Assembly (NCBI RefSeq): GCF_001553955.1
Contig: NZ_CP014234.1
Location: 2,232,001 to 2,296,000 of the forward strand
DNA: 64,000 nucleotides
Source of the DNA: Moraxella osloensis
Lineage (GTDB): Bacteria; Pseudomonadota; Gammaproteobacteria; Pseudomonadales; Moraxellaceae
Direction: 5' to 3'
Below are positions 41,025-49,448 of this stretch, piece by piece (positions within the stretch are counted from its first letter, which is position 1; each line of letters opens with the position of its first letter). The notes below the pieces were generated by a model. The model had not been told where the DNA came from and ran no database searches. It saw nothing but the letters and a program-made list of their open reading frames with translations. The translations under genes were made by a program, and so were the position numbers.

Positions 41025-42120
41025 ATGGAAATTAACCCGTATTTAGAGCATATCAAAGACTTAACTGACCGTGGCAACCAGCTTCGGGGGTATCTTTGAC
41101 ATCGAAGCCAAGCAAGAGCGTTTGGAAGAAGTCAATTTAGAGCTTGAAAACCCAGAATTGTGGAACGACCCAGAGCGTGCCACCAAAATCAGTAAAGAAA
41201 AATCGCAGCTTGATAATGTCATTGGCGTGATTACCGCTTTAGATGACAAGTTGGAAGACGCCAAAGCCATGATTGACTTAGCGGTGGAAGCCGATGATGC
41301 GACCCTACTGGCAGACGTACAAACGGAACTCGATGAGGCCGAAGCCAAAGTCGCAGATTTAGAGTTTAAGCGGATGTTTAGCGGTGAGATGGATGGCAAC
41401 AACTGCTATGTTGATATCCAGTCAGGCTCAGGCGGTACCGAAGCCCAAGACTGGGCAGAGATGCTGCTGCGGATGTATTTGCGTTGGTGTGAATCACATG
41501 GCTTTAAAGCCGAAATCATGGAACTATCAGCAGGTGGTGTCGCAGGGATTAAAAGCGCATCAATTCATGTCAAAGGTGACTATGCGTTTGGCTGGTTACG
41601 TACCGAAATTGGTGTGCATCGTTTGGTGAGAAAATCACCGTTTGATAGCAACAACGGTCGCCACACGTCGTTTGCAGCGGTGTTTGTATCGCCTGAGATT
41701 GATGATAATATCGAGATTGATATCAATCCTGCCGATTTACGCATCGATACTTATCGCTCAAGCGGTGCCGGCGGTCAGCACGTTAATACCACCGACTCTG
41801 CGGTGCGTATCACCCACCAACCGACTGGGATTGTGGTGGCGTGTCAAAATGAACGTAGCCAACATGCCAACAAAGACACGGCAATGAAAATGCTACGTGC
41901 CAAACTGTACGAGCGTGAAATGATGCAGCGTATGGAAAAACAACAAGCGCTAGAAGAAACCAAATCGGATATCGGTTGGGGTAGTCAAATTCGCTCGTAT
42001 GTGCTCGATGACTCGCGGATTAAGGATTTGCGTACAGGGGTGGAAACTTCCAATACCCAAGCGGTGCTGGATGGTGATTTGGATAAATTTATCGAAGCGA
42101 GCCTAAAAGCAGGGCTTTGA
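41025..42120 (+). CDS. prfB: Peptide chain release factor 2 (programmed +1 frameshift)
   Basis: RF2 ends translation at UGA and UAA codons. The coding sequence is split. A 24-codon first frame starts at the ATG at 41025 and ends at an in-frame TGA (41097-41099). The main frame, shifted +1, runs to 42120, giving 364 residues in total, the usual RF2 length. The second frame has the stop-codon-reading SPF tripeptide ([12 protein letters not shown]) and the peptidyl-hydrolysis GGQ motif ([18 protein letters not shown]). SPF instead of PxT marks it as RF2, not RF1. Low RF2 levels favour frameshifting at the internal UGA, so the gene is autoregulated. A TATAAT box lies at 40981-40986. Confidence 0.96.
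41085..41100 (+). promoter_or_regulatory. prfB programmed +1 frameshift site
   Basis: CGGGGG-TAT-CTT-TGA-C matches the classical RF2 recoding site (Shine-Dalgarno-like G-rich element, three bases, slippery CTT, UGA, C). Here the internal anti-16S element is CGGGGG instead of AGGGGG. Confidence 0.95.
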
Positions 42121-42225
42121 TTTAACTGCATTGGCCACAATAACCCATTGCTAATTTATCCGCACTTGCTAAAATTAGAGGGTCAATTTTTTAATTGACG
42201 CTCTTTTTTTTCATAAGGATTTGAT

Positions 42226-42762
42226 ATGCTGTACCAATGGCAAGACAAAAAACCTACTTATCAGGCACCCTTCACAGGCTGGGTCGCAGACTCGGCTGAA
42301 ATCATCGGCGATGTACATCTAGCTGATAACGTCAGTGTGTGGTTTGGCGCGGTGATACGCGCGGACAATGCACCGATTTATTTGGGCAAAAATAGTAATG
42401 TGCAAGAAAACAGTGTGATACACACCGATGAAGGCATTGCCGTCACCATTGGCGAAGGCGTGACGATTGGGCATTTGGCGATGCTTCACGGCTGCACCGT
42501 TGGTGATAATAGCTTGATTGGTATCGGTGCGATTGTGCTCAATAATGCCCAAATCGGCAAAAACTGCATCATCGGTGCCAATGCGCTTGTCACCGAAAAT
42601 ATGCAAATCCCAGATAATTCCATCGTGATGGGAAGCCCGGCTAAAGTTGTCAAAACCTTGCCGCAGGCGCGTGAAGTGATGCTGCAACAATCAGCTTTAC
42701 ATTATGTTGATAAAGCCCATGCTTTTAAAGCTGGACTTACACCCATAGCGCTTGAGTATTAA
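42226..42762 (+). CDS. Gamma-carbonic-anhydrase-like hexapeptide-repeat protein (YrdA/PaaY type)
   Basis: The 178-residue protein is a left-handed beta-helix trimer former. It has isoleucine-patch hexapeptide repeats throughout residues 20-150 (ADSAEIIGDVHLADNVSVWFGAVIRAD...). Candidate metal-binding His residues lie in SVIHTDEG, GHLAMLHGC and nearby, which fits the gamma-CA superfamily. A short C-terminal helix follows. Carbonic anhydrase activity in YrdA-type proteins is often weak or absent, so the function is uncertain. It is monocistronic with a bidirectional terminator after it. Confidence 0.88.
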   Translation: MLYQWQDKKPTYQAPFTGWVADSAEIIGDVHLADNVSVWFGAVIRADNAPIYLGKNSNVQENSVIHTDEGIAVTIGEGVTIGHLAMLHGCTVGDNSLIGIGAIVLNNAQIGKNCIIGANALVTENMQIPDNSIVMGSPAKVVKTLPQAREVMLQQSALHYVDKAHAFKAGLTPIALEY

Positions 42763-42812
42763 GTTTTTTGCGTTTTAAGTTGCTATAAAGTAATTCAAAA
42801 AAAATTAGACCG

Positions 42813-42845
42813 AAAAAAAGGATAGTCAATTTACTATCCTTTTTT
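42813..42845. terminator. Bidirectional Rho-independent terminator
   Basis: AAAAAAAGGATAGT pairs with ACTATCCTTTTTT between the convergent gamma-CA-like and FimV-like genes. Confidence 0.85.
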
Positions 42846-42858
42846 ATGCAATACATGA

Positions 42859-44325
42859 TTAAGCAATACGTTGTCTTAACGCTGCTGCACGTTCTACCAA
42901 TGCCGTGTTGTTGCTGTCTTTGATTTCATCAAGCAAGCGTTTGGCACTGTCGTATTCCCCTAAATTCACATACTGTTCTGCCAAATCTACGTTTAACGTA
43001 TCCGTGTCGATATCCTTAATCACATCGAGTATCGCTGATAAATCTTCAACAACTGGTGCCGTTGTTGGGCTTCCCTCATCTGCCACCGATGGCGTTTCAG
43101 GACTAGCGGTTGGGGTCGTAGTTGTCTGATTAGTTGCTTGAGTAGCTGTGTCATCAAAAGACAAATCAATCAAGTCATCTGATGGGGTAGGCTCAGTGAC
43201 CAAGACATTTGACGTAGCGTCTTGCGCTTTGGTCGTGTCATCGTCTAGCATAAAATCAAACATATCATCTGAGATAAGTAGCGAATCAGATTGGCTAGGG
43301 GCGCTGACTTCTGCCAAGTCAACGACAGGCTCAGCGACTGATGGGGTAGCAGGCGTGGCTAATGTGGCTGCTTCTGCTTGGCGTAGTAATTCATCATCCA
43401 AAGCAAACGATGCAATATCTGTAGCTTCATCACTTGCAACCGGTACAGAAATTGCTGCATCGGAAGTTAGATTGCTAGATGCTTTGGTATTTGACGCGTC
43501 AAAGCTTAAGGCTGGTTCTGTAGTAGCGTCATTGGCTGGGGTAACCGCTGGCTCAGCGTTCAAATCAAAGTCGAAATCAAACTCATCTGCGATATTGTTG
43601 TCACCGCTCGGTGCAGCCGTTGGGGGCGTTATCATTGGTTCTACAGCAGTTGCGGCATTCGTTGACGGAGTATCTGGCAAACTAAAGTCAAAATCAAAAT
43701 CGTCAAAAGTTAACTCATTTGATTGAGATTGCGCCGCGGTAGTCTCGGTAGTAGGCTTGGTTGCGGTGGTGACAGGTGTAGATTTGGTTTCAGGCACATC
43801 GAGTGCAAAGTCAAAATCTAATTCATCATCGGCATTGCTGCTAATACTATCAATCTGGGTTACTGGCTGTGCCACTTTAGTGACGCTCGGCATGGCAGCC
43901 TGTAAAGTGCGGTTGATGGCGGGCTTATCACTGTCTTGGTTATTGTCTTGATTATTAAAGCCTGGCAAATCAAAATCAAGTCCATCTGATTCAACACCTT
44001 CAGCGGTATGAGGCATCGCTGCGCTGCGTGCAGTTATCGATTGTTCTTCATCTACCAGCATTTTTAGGTTATTGGCTTGGGTGGTGAGATTGAGGGTTTG
44101 AACAGTCTGTAAAGTCGTTTGCGGTAGGTCAGGGGTAGCTGGGCTTGGCATCTGCGATTGACGTTGCAGTTCTAGTTCGCGCTGCTGCTCAGCCAAGGTT
44201 TTTGGACGTTTGACTTGGGTCTGAGTAGCAACCGTTGTCTCGTTCTTACCTTTTTTCATCAAGAAAACGCCAGCAACGATTACCAAAATCACCACTGCTG
44301 CGATACCTATCATTATCGGATCCAT
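42859..44325 (-). CDS. FimV C-terminal-like membrane-anchored acidic protein
   Basis: The 488-residue protein begins with a single membrane span (residues about 5-24, IGIAAVVILVIVAGVFLMKK). A very long, acidic, Asp/Thr/Ala/Pro-rich cytoplasmic region follows, in which Asp-Phe motifs recur (LDFDLPGF, ELDFDFALDV, DDFDFDFSL, DEFDFDFDL, DMFDFMLDDD, IDLSFDD). It ends in a TPR-like FimV C-terminal domain (VDLAEQYVNLGEYDSAKRLLDEI). In Pseudomonas, FimV is one polypeptide with N-terminal LysM, one span and this kind of acidic tail and TPR. Here the span and tail are a separate gene, 145 bases downstream of the LysM gene. A role in polar localisation or type IV pilus function is inferred. Confidence 0.75.
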   Translation of the reverse strand: MDPIMIGIAAVVILVIVAGVFLMKKGKNETTVATQTQVKRPKTLAEQQRELELQRQSQMPSPATPDLPQTTLQTVQTLNLTTQANNLKMLVDEEQSITARSAAMPHTAEGVESDGLDFDLPGFNNQDNNQDSDKPAINRTLQAAMPSVTKVAQPVTQIDSISSNADDELDFDFALDVPETKSTPVTTATKPTTETTAAQSQSNELTFDDFDFDFSLPDTPSTNAATAVEPMITPPTAAPSGDNNIADEFDFDFDLNAEPAVTPANDATTEPALSFDASNTKASSNLTSDAAISVPVASDEATDIASFALDDELLRQAEAATLATPATPSVAEPVVDLAEVSAPSQSDSLLISDDMFDFMLDDDTTKAQDATSNVLVTEPTPSDDLIDLSFDDTATQATNQTTTTPTASPETPSVADEGSPTTAPVVEDLSAILDVIKDIDTDTLNVDLAEQYVNLGEYDSAKRLLDEIKDSNNTALVERAAALRQRIA

Positions 44326-44470
44326 CTTTCACCTCATCGTTACGGTAGATAGTTATCATTAGGGCATAGCAAGATATAAGCTACCGCTTGATGCGACTAA
44401 TGAATCACCACAAATTTGTTGTACGGTATGAAATGACACAGCACACAGGCAATATCATCCACGCGCTGTA

Positions 44471-45940
44471 TTATTTTTTGTTTAACTCTTTTAAGCGTTT
44501 TTCTAATTGGGCAAGCTTGGTGTTTTGTATTTTCAAGCGATTTTCAGCGCCCACTAAGTGTTGATTGAGTTTGTTAACTTTAGTGGCTTGCTGGGCGGTG
44601 GCTTGGCGTTTTTGCTGAACTTGAGCCGCCACTTGGGATGACATCCCTTTGCCCACCTTGTTCTTGGTACGCTGACCTTGTACTGAACCATTGGTATGAT
44701 TAGGTGCGATGATGGTCATTTCAGATTTTTTAGTCGCTGCGTATGGACGCGGTGTTTTTTGTGCTTTGAGTGTCTTTTTTGTCGTTTTTGGGGTGGCTGG
44801 TTGTTTGGTAGCAGATTTTGCTGCAATGGCAGATTTTTTGCTTGCGACACGTCTTTTATTTTGACGATATTGTTGTCGCGCTTTATTGGCTGATTTTATC
44901 CCAATTTGTGAAGGGACTACGTTGTATTTTGGGATTTGTAATTGGGTATTGGCGACAAGTTTGCTTGGGTCATTATCTGGGAACGCGGTCGGGTTGGCTG
45001 CCATGATATCTGCCATCACTTGATCGATATCTTTGCGGTTTGCCGCTGCGATATTACTGGCGATGGTCCAAAGGTTGTCATTGCGCTGTAATGTATAAAT
45101 GGTTGTCTCGCCAATGATTTGCGGGTTTTTGGCGCTATACTTAAATTGGGATTTGGATTTGGATTTGGATTTGTCTAAAGATTGGTTGCCATAACTAGCG
45201 GCTGGGCTTGGCAATTGATTATCTGCGGCGTTTGTTTGGATGGGGTTTTGCATTTGTGGCGAGTCTTGCGTATAGACAGCGCCATTTGGCTGAACAGATC
45301 GAACCGTTCGCGTCTCTTGGATACGCAAGTTGTCACTGTTTTCGCTAACCACCGTCATTGCGGCGGCGCCAGCGGGGATACCAGTTGTAGGTAAATTAGG
45401 CAGCTGGTTGATGGTGGTTGATGGCAATGTTATCGCCTGCATGGGCATAGCGTCGGGCGACATAACAGGCAACTGCACAGGATTGGCCGAACCTATGACG
45501 ATGTTTTGCGCCGGTGATTGCAAAGCCGTGGTATTGGCTTGCGTGGTGATTTTTTGTGAGCTGTCGATGGGCATCAACAAGGTTTTTGGCAGCGTTTTGG
45601 TCACGCCATTTTCCGTGATATTGAGCACCACATCGGTAAATGGGGCATTAATCGGCCGTTTGCTGGTCAATACAATCTGACCGCCATTGCTACTGGTTGG
45701 GACAAATTTGATTTGAATATCGGCATCTTTTGACAAGCCTAGCTGGCGATACACATCAGCTTGGGCGACTTTGACAGAAAAAGTTCTTGGATTGATATCA
45801 CTGACATTAATAATGGCGTTTAAAGGTTGGTTTTGTTGGGTTTGTACATAAGTATCGCCAATATTGACGGCATAAGCGACAATTGGAAGCGATAATGGAA
45901 AACCCAATACCAAGTGTACAGAGTATTTTTGCCAAGACAT
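44471..45940 (-). CDS. FimV N-terminal-domain and LysM protein
   Basis: The 489-residue protein has a signal-like hydrophobic N-terminus (residues about 8-24). A FimV N-terminal domain follows (YVQTQQNQPLNAIINVSDI ... ADVYRQLGLSKDADIQIKFV ... ITSKRPINAPFTDVVL-type sequence, residues 30-115) and then a low-complexity linker. A LysM domain (TIYTLQRNDNLWTIASNIA...QLQIPKY, residues about 275-330) probably binds peptidoglycan. It ends with a basic region and a coiled coil (NRLKIQNTKLAQLEKRLKELNKK). No membrane span follows the LysM domain, unlike whole FimV; the span is supplied by the next gene. A hexanucleotide repeat encodes Lys-Ser repeats before the LysM domain. Confidence 0.8.
   Translation of the reverse strand: MSWQKYSVHLVLGFPLSLPIVAYAVNIGDTYVQTQQNQPLNAIINVSDINPRTFSVKVAQADVYRQLGLSKDADIQIKFVPTSSNGGQIVLTSKRPINAPFTDVVLNITENGVTKTLPKTLLMPIDSSQKITTQANTTALQSPAQNIVIGSANPVQLPVMSPDAMPMQAITLPSTTINQLPNLPTTGIPAGAAAMTVVSENSDNLRIQETRTVRSVQPNGAVYTQDSPQMQNPIQTNAADNQLPSPAASYGNQSLDKSKSKSKSQFKYSAKNPQIIGETTIYTLQRNDNLWTIASNIAAANRKDIDQVMADIMAANPTAFPDNDPSKLVANTQLQIPKYNVVPSQIGIKSANKARQQYRQNKRRVASKKSAIAAKSATKQPATPKTTKKTLKAQKTPRPYAATKKSEMTIIAPNHTNGSVQGQRTKNKVGKGMSSQVAAQVQQKRQATAQQATKVNKLNQHLVGAENRLKIQNTKLAQLEKRLKELNKK
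45149..45172. repeat. Hexanucleotide repeat, four copies, in the FimV N-terminal gene
   Basis: GGATTT is repeated four times; on the coding strand this is AAATCC, encoding (Lys-Ser)4. It lies in the linker just before the LysM domain. Copy changes would vary linker length without shifting frame. Confidence 0.95.
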
Positions 45941-46197
45941 AAAAAATCCTTGCTGAAGGTATCATAGCCTAGTTAGGGGTGTTAAAAAATGCCTACTTGT
46001 GTGGTCGCATGGTAGTCAATATACCGACAGGCAATATTCAAATATCAAATTAATCGATAGTCCAACAACTTGACAAAAGTTTCAGTCAAATTATCTGCTC
46101 AACTTTACACTTTTTGTCCAAAACTCTCAATAGTCTGGCTCGCTTATTATTGGCATAAAGCTTGGGATAAAGCCCGCTGTTGATAGCAATTTGAGCT

Positions 46198-46233
46198 TGG
46201 ATTGATACGTGGATTGATGCTTGGATAATGACG
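46198..46233. repeat. 12-bp tandem repeat, three degenerate copies
   Basis: TGGATTGATACG, TGGATTGATGCT and TGGATAATGACG are adjacent. They lie in the 454-base gap (45941-46394) upstream of the FimV N-terminal gene, where I see no gene. Confidence 0.75.
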
Positions 46234-46350
46234 CTGTACTATCAATACCCTGACAATACCTTGATAACGGCAATCCCTATCTACTGGTCATGGCGTTTTT
46301 TTAGGGGTAAATAACGCATTAACACTATCAGGTCTATCTACTCAGGCATA

Positions 46351-46380
46351 AAAAAACACGCCCTAGTCAGCGTGTTTTTT
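46351..46380 (-). terminator. Rho-independent terminator after asd
   Basis: AAAAAACACGC pairs perfectly with GCGTGTTTTTT over an 8-nt loop, 15 bases past the asd stop. Confidence 0.85.
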
Positions 46381-46394
46381 ATAAAACCTTGGGT

Positions 46395-47537
46395 TTATAA
46401 TTGATTACGGATAATCGCAAGTGTGCGGCGTAATGGCTCTGCCGCGCCCCATAACAACTGATCGCCCACGGTAAAGGCGGATAAATATTCGCCACCTAGA
46501 TTCATCTTACGAAGACGACCTACGGCAACTTTAAGGGTGCCAGTGACCGCCACTGGGGTTAACCGCTCAACGCTTGCTGCTTTGTCATTTTCTACCACAT
46601 CTAGCCACTCATTGCCACTGTTACGAAGCGCAGCTTCAATTTCTTCTAGCGGGATGTCTTTTTTTAGTTTGATGGTCAAGCCTTGTGAGTGACAACGCAT
46701 GGCACCGATACGCACGCAGATACCATCAATCGGCACAATGTTGGCATTGGTCTTGTCTGCATCATTGCCTAAGATTTTGTTGGTTTCAACACAGCCTTTC
46801 CATTCTTCTTTTGATTGACCGTTTTCTAGTTGTACATCAATGTATGGAATTAAGCTACCAGCAAGCGGTGCACCAAAGTATTGTTTCGGGAACTCGCTGC
46901 TACGTTGTAATTCGGCTACTTTACGGTCAATCTCTAAAATTGCGCCTGCTGGGTTATTGAGTTCGTCTGCGACGCCATCATGGATATAGCCCATGCCCTT
47001 GATAAGCTCACGCATGTTGTTGGCGCCCGCACCACTTGCCGCTTGGTAAGTCATCGCAGATACCCATTCAACCCAATCGCGTTTGAACAGCTCGCCAATC
47101 GCCATCAACATCAAAGATACCGTACAGTTACCACCGATAAAGTCTTTTTGACCATTTTTGATAGCGTCATCAATGACATTGCGGTTGACTGGGTCTAGGA
47201 CGATGATGCTATTGTCCGCCATACGTAGGGTGCTTGCTGCATCAATCCAGTAACCTGTCCAGCCTTTATCACGTAGCGGTTGATGGACTTCTTTAGTATA
47301 GTCGCCGCCTTGACAAGTAATAATGGCATCACAAGCCGCTAAGGCCGCTAAGTCATGCGCATCTTCAAGCTTGCTAGGGGCAATGCCATTTGGGGTAGGG
47401 GCATCGCCACCGGCATTACTGGTAGAGAAAAACACTGGGGTAATCCCTTCAAAGTCGTTTTCATCCATCATACGTTGCATTAATACCGAACCGACCATTC
47501 CACGCCATCCGACCAAACCTACGCGTAGCTGACTCAT
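46395..47537 (-). CDS. asd: Aspartate-semialdehyde dehydrogenase
   Basis: Asd reduces beta-aspartyl phosphate with NADPH, the branch point to lysine/diaminopimelate, threonine and methionine. The 380-residue product has the NADP-binding start [18 protein letters not shown], the catalytic Cys in [16 protein letters not shown] (near residue 134), [15 protein letters not shown], and the substrate-binding [12 protein letters not shown] with the active-site His. It is the gammaproteobacterial Asd1 type. It is monocistronic with a terminator. Confidence 0.97.
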   Translation of the reverse strand: MSQLRVGLVGWRGMVGSVLMQRMMDENDFEGITPVFFSTSNAGGDAPTPNGIAPSKLEDAHDLAALAACDAIITCQGGDYTKEVHQPLRDKGWTGYWIDAASTLRMADNSIIVLDPVNRNVIDDAIKNGQKDFIGGNCTVSLMLMAIGELFKRDWVEWVSAMTYQAASGAGANNMRELIKGMGYIHDGVADELNNPAGAILEIDRKVAELQRSSEFPKQYFGAPLAGSLIPYIDVQLENGQSKEEWKGCVETNKILGNDADKTNANIVPIDGICVRIGAMRCHSQGLTIKLKKDIPLEEIEAALRNSGNEWLDVVENDKAASVERLTPVAVTGTLKVAVGRLRKMNLGGEYLSAFTVGDQLLWGAAEPLRRTLAIIRNQL

Positions 47538-47852
47538 GATAACCCTTCCTTACTGTAAACAAAATAAATAGTGCAGAAAATCCACATTGATTTTTCAATT
47601 AGTAACCTGTTACCTTGCCTGTATTTGTAAGGTTTTGCAAGTGAATTTTTTTTAAGATGGGGCATCTATTTAGCTATAGATGGTAGTTAGCTGTAGATGA
47701 TAGGCTGATAGCGATGTCAGGGTGAAAAATAGCGTTTGGCAACACAACTGCAATTTATCAGCCGTATTTTTGTGGCTACTATATCGCCATGCTAATGATA
47801 ACAAGCTAATATTGACCAATGTGAAATGCAATATAACATGAAAGGATAGACA
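47538..47852. promoter_or_regulatory. Divergent intergenic region asd / EEP hydrolase
   Basis: These 315 AT-rich bases should hold both promoters. A short inverted repeat GTAAC-CT-GTTAC (about 47602-47613) lies 65 bases upstream of asd and could be an operator. No riboswitch, including a lysine type, is recognised. Confidence 0.35.
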
Positions 47853-48974
47853 ATGACGCTGTTGTTACAGTTGCTAGCAGGTTTTGTGGTTTTTGCAACT
47901 TTTTGGGCAACCATCCCTAGGTTTGAATGGTGGTTTAGGATTGCTGATTTTCCCAGAAATCAATTGATTTTTTTGGGGTTGGTGGCGCTCATTGGCTTAC
48001 TTTGGCTGGGCGCTTTTGACAGTCGTTGGCAGATGGGATTGATTTTGCTGCTGCTTATTGCGCTGGCTATGCAAGCGTACATGGTGTTGCCTTATACGTT
48101 TTTGTGGAAGAAACAAGTGCAAACGGCACAGCCAAAATCACGCGATTATCAAGTGAAATTGTTGGTTGCCAATGTGTTGACGACCAATCCAAATAAACAA
48201 GCTTTGATTGACCTTATCCATACCCATCAACCCGATATTGTATTGACACTCGAAACTGACCAAGCGTGGCAAGACGCTTTAAGCGCCATTGAGGCTGACT
48301 ATCCATTTAACGTCAAAGTACCACTCGATAACTTGTATGGTATGCATTTGTATTCAAAGCTTGAGCTTATCAATCCGCAAGTAAAATATCTGGTGGTTGA
48401 TGATATTCCATCGATCCATACCCAAGTTCGCCTAGCCATGGGGAAGGTTGTTTGGCTATACTGCTTGCACCCCATGCCACCGAGTCCAACCGAAGCCGAT
48501 AAATCGGTGACACGGGATGCTGAGCTATTAATGGTAGGCAAACACATCAATGCCAACGACTTGACGGTGATTGTTGCAGGCGATCTCAACGATGTGGCTT
48601 GGTCGCATACCACACGCATGTTTCAGCGTATCTCAGGGCTACTAGACCCCCGCATTGGGCGCAAATTCATCAATACCTTTCATGCCAGTTACCCATTTTT
48701 GCGCTGGGCGCTTGACCATGTTTTTCACAGCAATCACTTCACCCTGGTATCCATGGCGCGTATGCCCAACATTGGCTCCGACCATTTCCCCGTGCTCACT
48801 ACTTTACAATATGAGCCTGAAGTCATGGATGAGCAGCCTGAACCTTTGCCAAGCATCGCCGATTATCAAGAGGCGAAAGAAACCATCAAAGAAGGGGTCA
48901 AAGAAGGCGAAAAACTATCGGAAGCTCAGACTGATAGCGCTAATGATGCTAGCAAATTATTGAAAGGCGCATGA
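47853..48974 (+). CDS. Endonuclease/exonuclease/phosphatase-family membrane protein
   Basis: The 373-residue protein has about three N-terminal spans (residues 1-20, 35-53, 60-82). A soluble EEP (DNase I-like) domain follows: KLLVANVLTTNPNKQALIDLIHTHQPDIVLTLETD (Asn and Glu), VIVAGDLNDVAWSH (Asp-x-Asn) and GSDHFPVLTTLQY (His). All the core catalytic positions of the fold are visible. The C-terminus is a charged helix. This resembles the membrane EEP proteins of unknown substrate found in many gammaproteobacteria (YafD-like). The catalytic part would face the periplasm or the cytoplasm; topology is not settled. Confidence 0.85.
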   Translation: MTLLLQLLAGFVVFATFWATIPRFEWWFRIADFPRNQLIFLGLVALIGLLWLGAFDSRWQMGLILLLLIALAMQAYMVLPYTFLWKKQVQTAQPKSRDYQVKLLVANVLTTNPNKQALIDLIHTHQPDIVLTLETDQAWQDALSAIEADYPFNVKVPLDNLYGMHLYSKLELINPQVKYLVVDDIPSIHTQVRLAMGKVVWLYCLHPMPPSPTEADKSVTRDAELLMVGKHINANDLTVIVAGDLNDVAWSHTTRMFQRISGLLDPRIGRKFINTFHASYPFLRWALDHVFHSNHFTLVSMARMPNIGSDHFPVLTTLQYEPEVMDEQPEPLPSIADYQEAKETIKEGVKEGEKLSEAQTDSANDASKLLKGA

Positions 48975-49005
48975 GAAAGCAAGCAGCGGGCAAGGTAAAA
49001 CTGCA

Positions 49006-49023
49006 TGTAAGCATTTGCTTACA
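49006..49023 (+). promoter_or_regulatory. GacA upstream activating sequence
   Basis: TGTAAG-CATTTG-CTTACA matches the GacA box TGTAAG-N6-CTTACA with no mismatch. Its centre lies about 65 bases before the predicted transcription start at about 49080. It begins 32 bases after the stop of the EEP gene. Confidence 0.85.
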
Positions 49024-49067
49024 ACAGATTCCGCCTTTTGCGGCTAGTAACCAACCGTGCAACAACC

Positions 49068-49073
49068 TACAAT
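49068..49073 (+). promoter_or_regulatory. -10 box of the Rsm-like RNA gene
   Basis: TACAAT (one mismatch to TATAAT) lies seven bases before the predicted start at about 49080. The expected -35 position (49045-49050, TAGTAA) is poor, which fits activator dependence. Confidence 0.65.
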
Positions 49074-49079
49074 GAACTC

Positions 49080-49226
49080 ATCAACACAAGGATGATACCA
49101 AGGAATGGTAGTGTTGAGACGCTCAGGATGAGTAATATCATGGAAAGCCAATAATAATAACATAGTTGACATGAAGTGCCCTAAAACCCAAGTCTATTGC
49201 CCTAAGACTTGGGTTTTATCTTTTTT
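49080..49226 (+). ncRNA. Candidate CsrA/RsmA-sequestering small RNA (RsmX/Y/Z type)
   Basis: This predicted RNA of about 147 nt has four GGA motifs, at 49090, 49102, 49126 and 49142. The second is presented in the loop of a perfect hairpin, TACCA-AGGAA-TGGTA (49096-49110), which stacks on an outer stem TCAACAC/GTGTTGA (49081-49087 with 49111-49117). The third is the loop of CTCA-GGA-TGAG (49122-49132). The first is in the unpaired bulge of the outer stem; the fourth is in an open stretch. AU-rich single strand then leads to a 13-bp terminator. It is preceded by a perfect GacA box and a TACAAT box. Known RsmX/Y/Z RNAs bind and titrate RsmA/CsrA through such loops. No ORF fits this stretch. The partner genes csrA and gacA are not in the window. 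Confidence 0.8.
49183..49226 (+). terminator. Rho-independent terminator of the Rsm-like RNA
   Basis: AAAACCCAAGTCT pairs perfectly (13 bp) with AGACTTGGGTTTT over a 9-nt loop, followed by ATC and T6. It is 209 bases past the nearest upstream protein gene. The remaining 49227-49448 holds a TAAAAT box near 49408 for rpe and no gene. Confidence 0.92.
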
Positions 49227-49448
49227 GGTACTTATCAATTATAATCTAGCCTAATTTAGCATAGTCTAGCTACCTTGTTTTTTGCTTGTTTTGACTACTT
49301 ACATGCAAATGCTGCAAGCCTTATGGCGGTATTTATTTTCACGGGCAGCAAATAGTCGCTGTCAATAGTCCTAGTCACCAAATAGTCGAAGTTTTTTAAA
49401 ATAATCTTTGCTAAAATATCCGCACTTTTTAATCAAAGCTGACGGACA

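Noticed and set aside
41097-41099. In-frame TGA of prfB as a sequencing error or pseudogene
   Set aside because: It is the conserved programmed frameshift stop with the expected sequence context.
41071-42120. prfB as a simple gene starting at the GTG at 41071
   Set aside because: The upstream 24-codon frame, the CTT-TGA-C site and the total length match the known RF2 frameshift arrangement.
43148-43726. 192-codon ORF on the plus strand inside the FimV C-terminal gene
   Set aside because: It is the antisense of a Ser/Asp/Thr-rich low-complexity coding region. It is Ser/Lys-rich with no ribosome-binding site and no protein-like pattern.
46081-47852. Lysine riboswitch near asd
   Set aside because: No lysine-aptamer core or terminator switch could be seen upstream of asd on the minus strand.
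49183-49226. Terminator read as the end of the EEP hydrolase mRNA only
   Set aside because: It lies 209 bases past the EEP stop, with a GacA box, a -10 box and structured GGA hairpins between. A separate small RNA explains the layout better, though read-through from the EEP gene may also end there.
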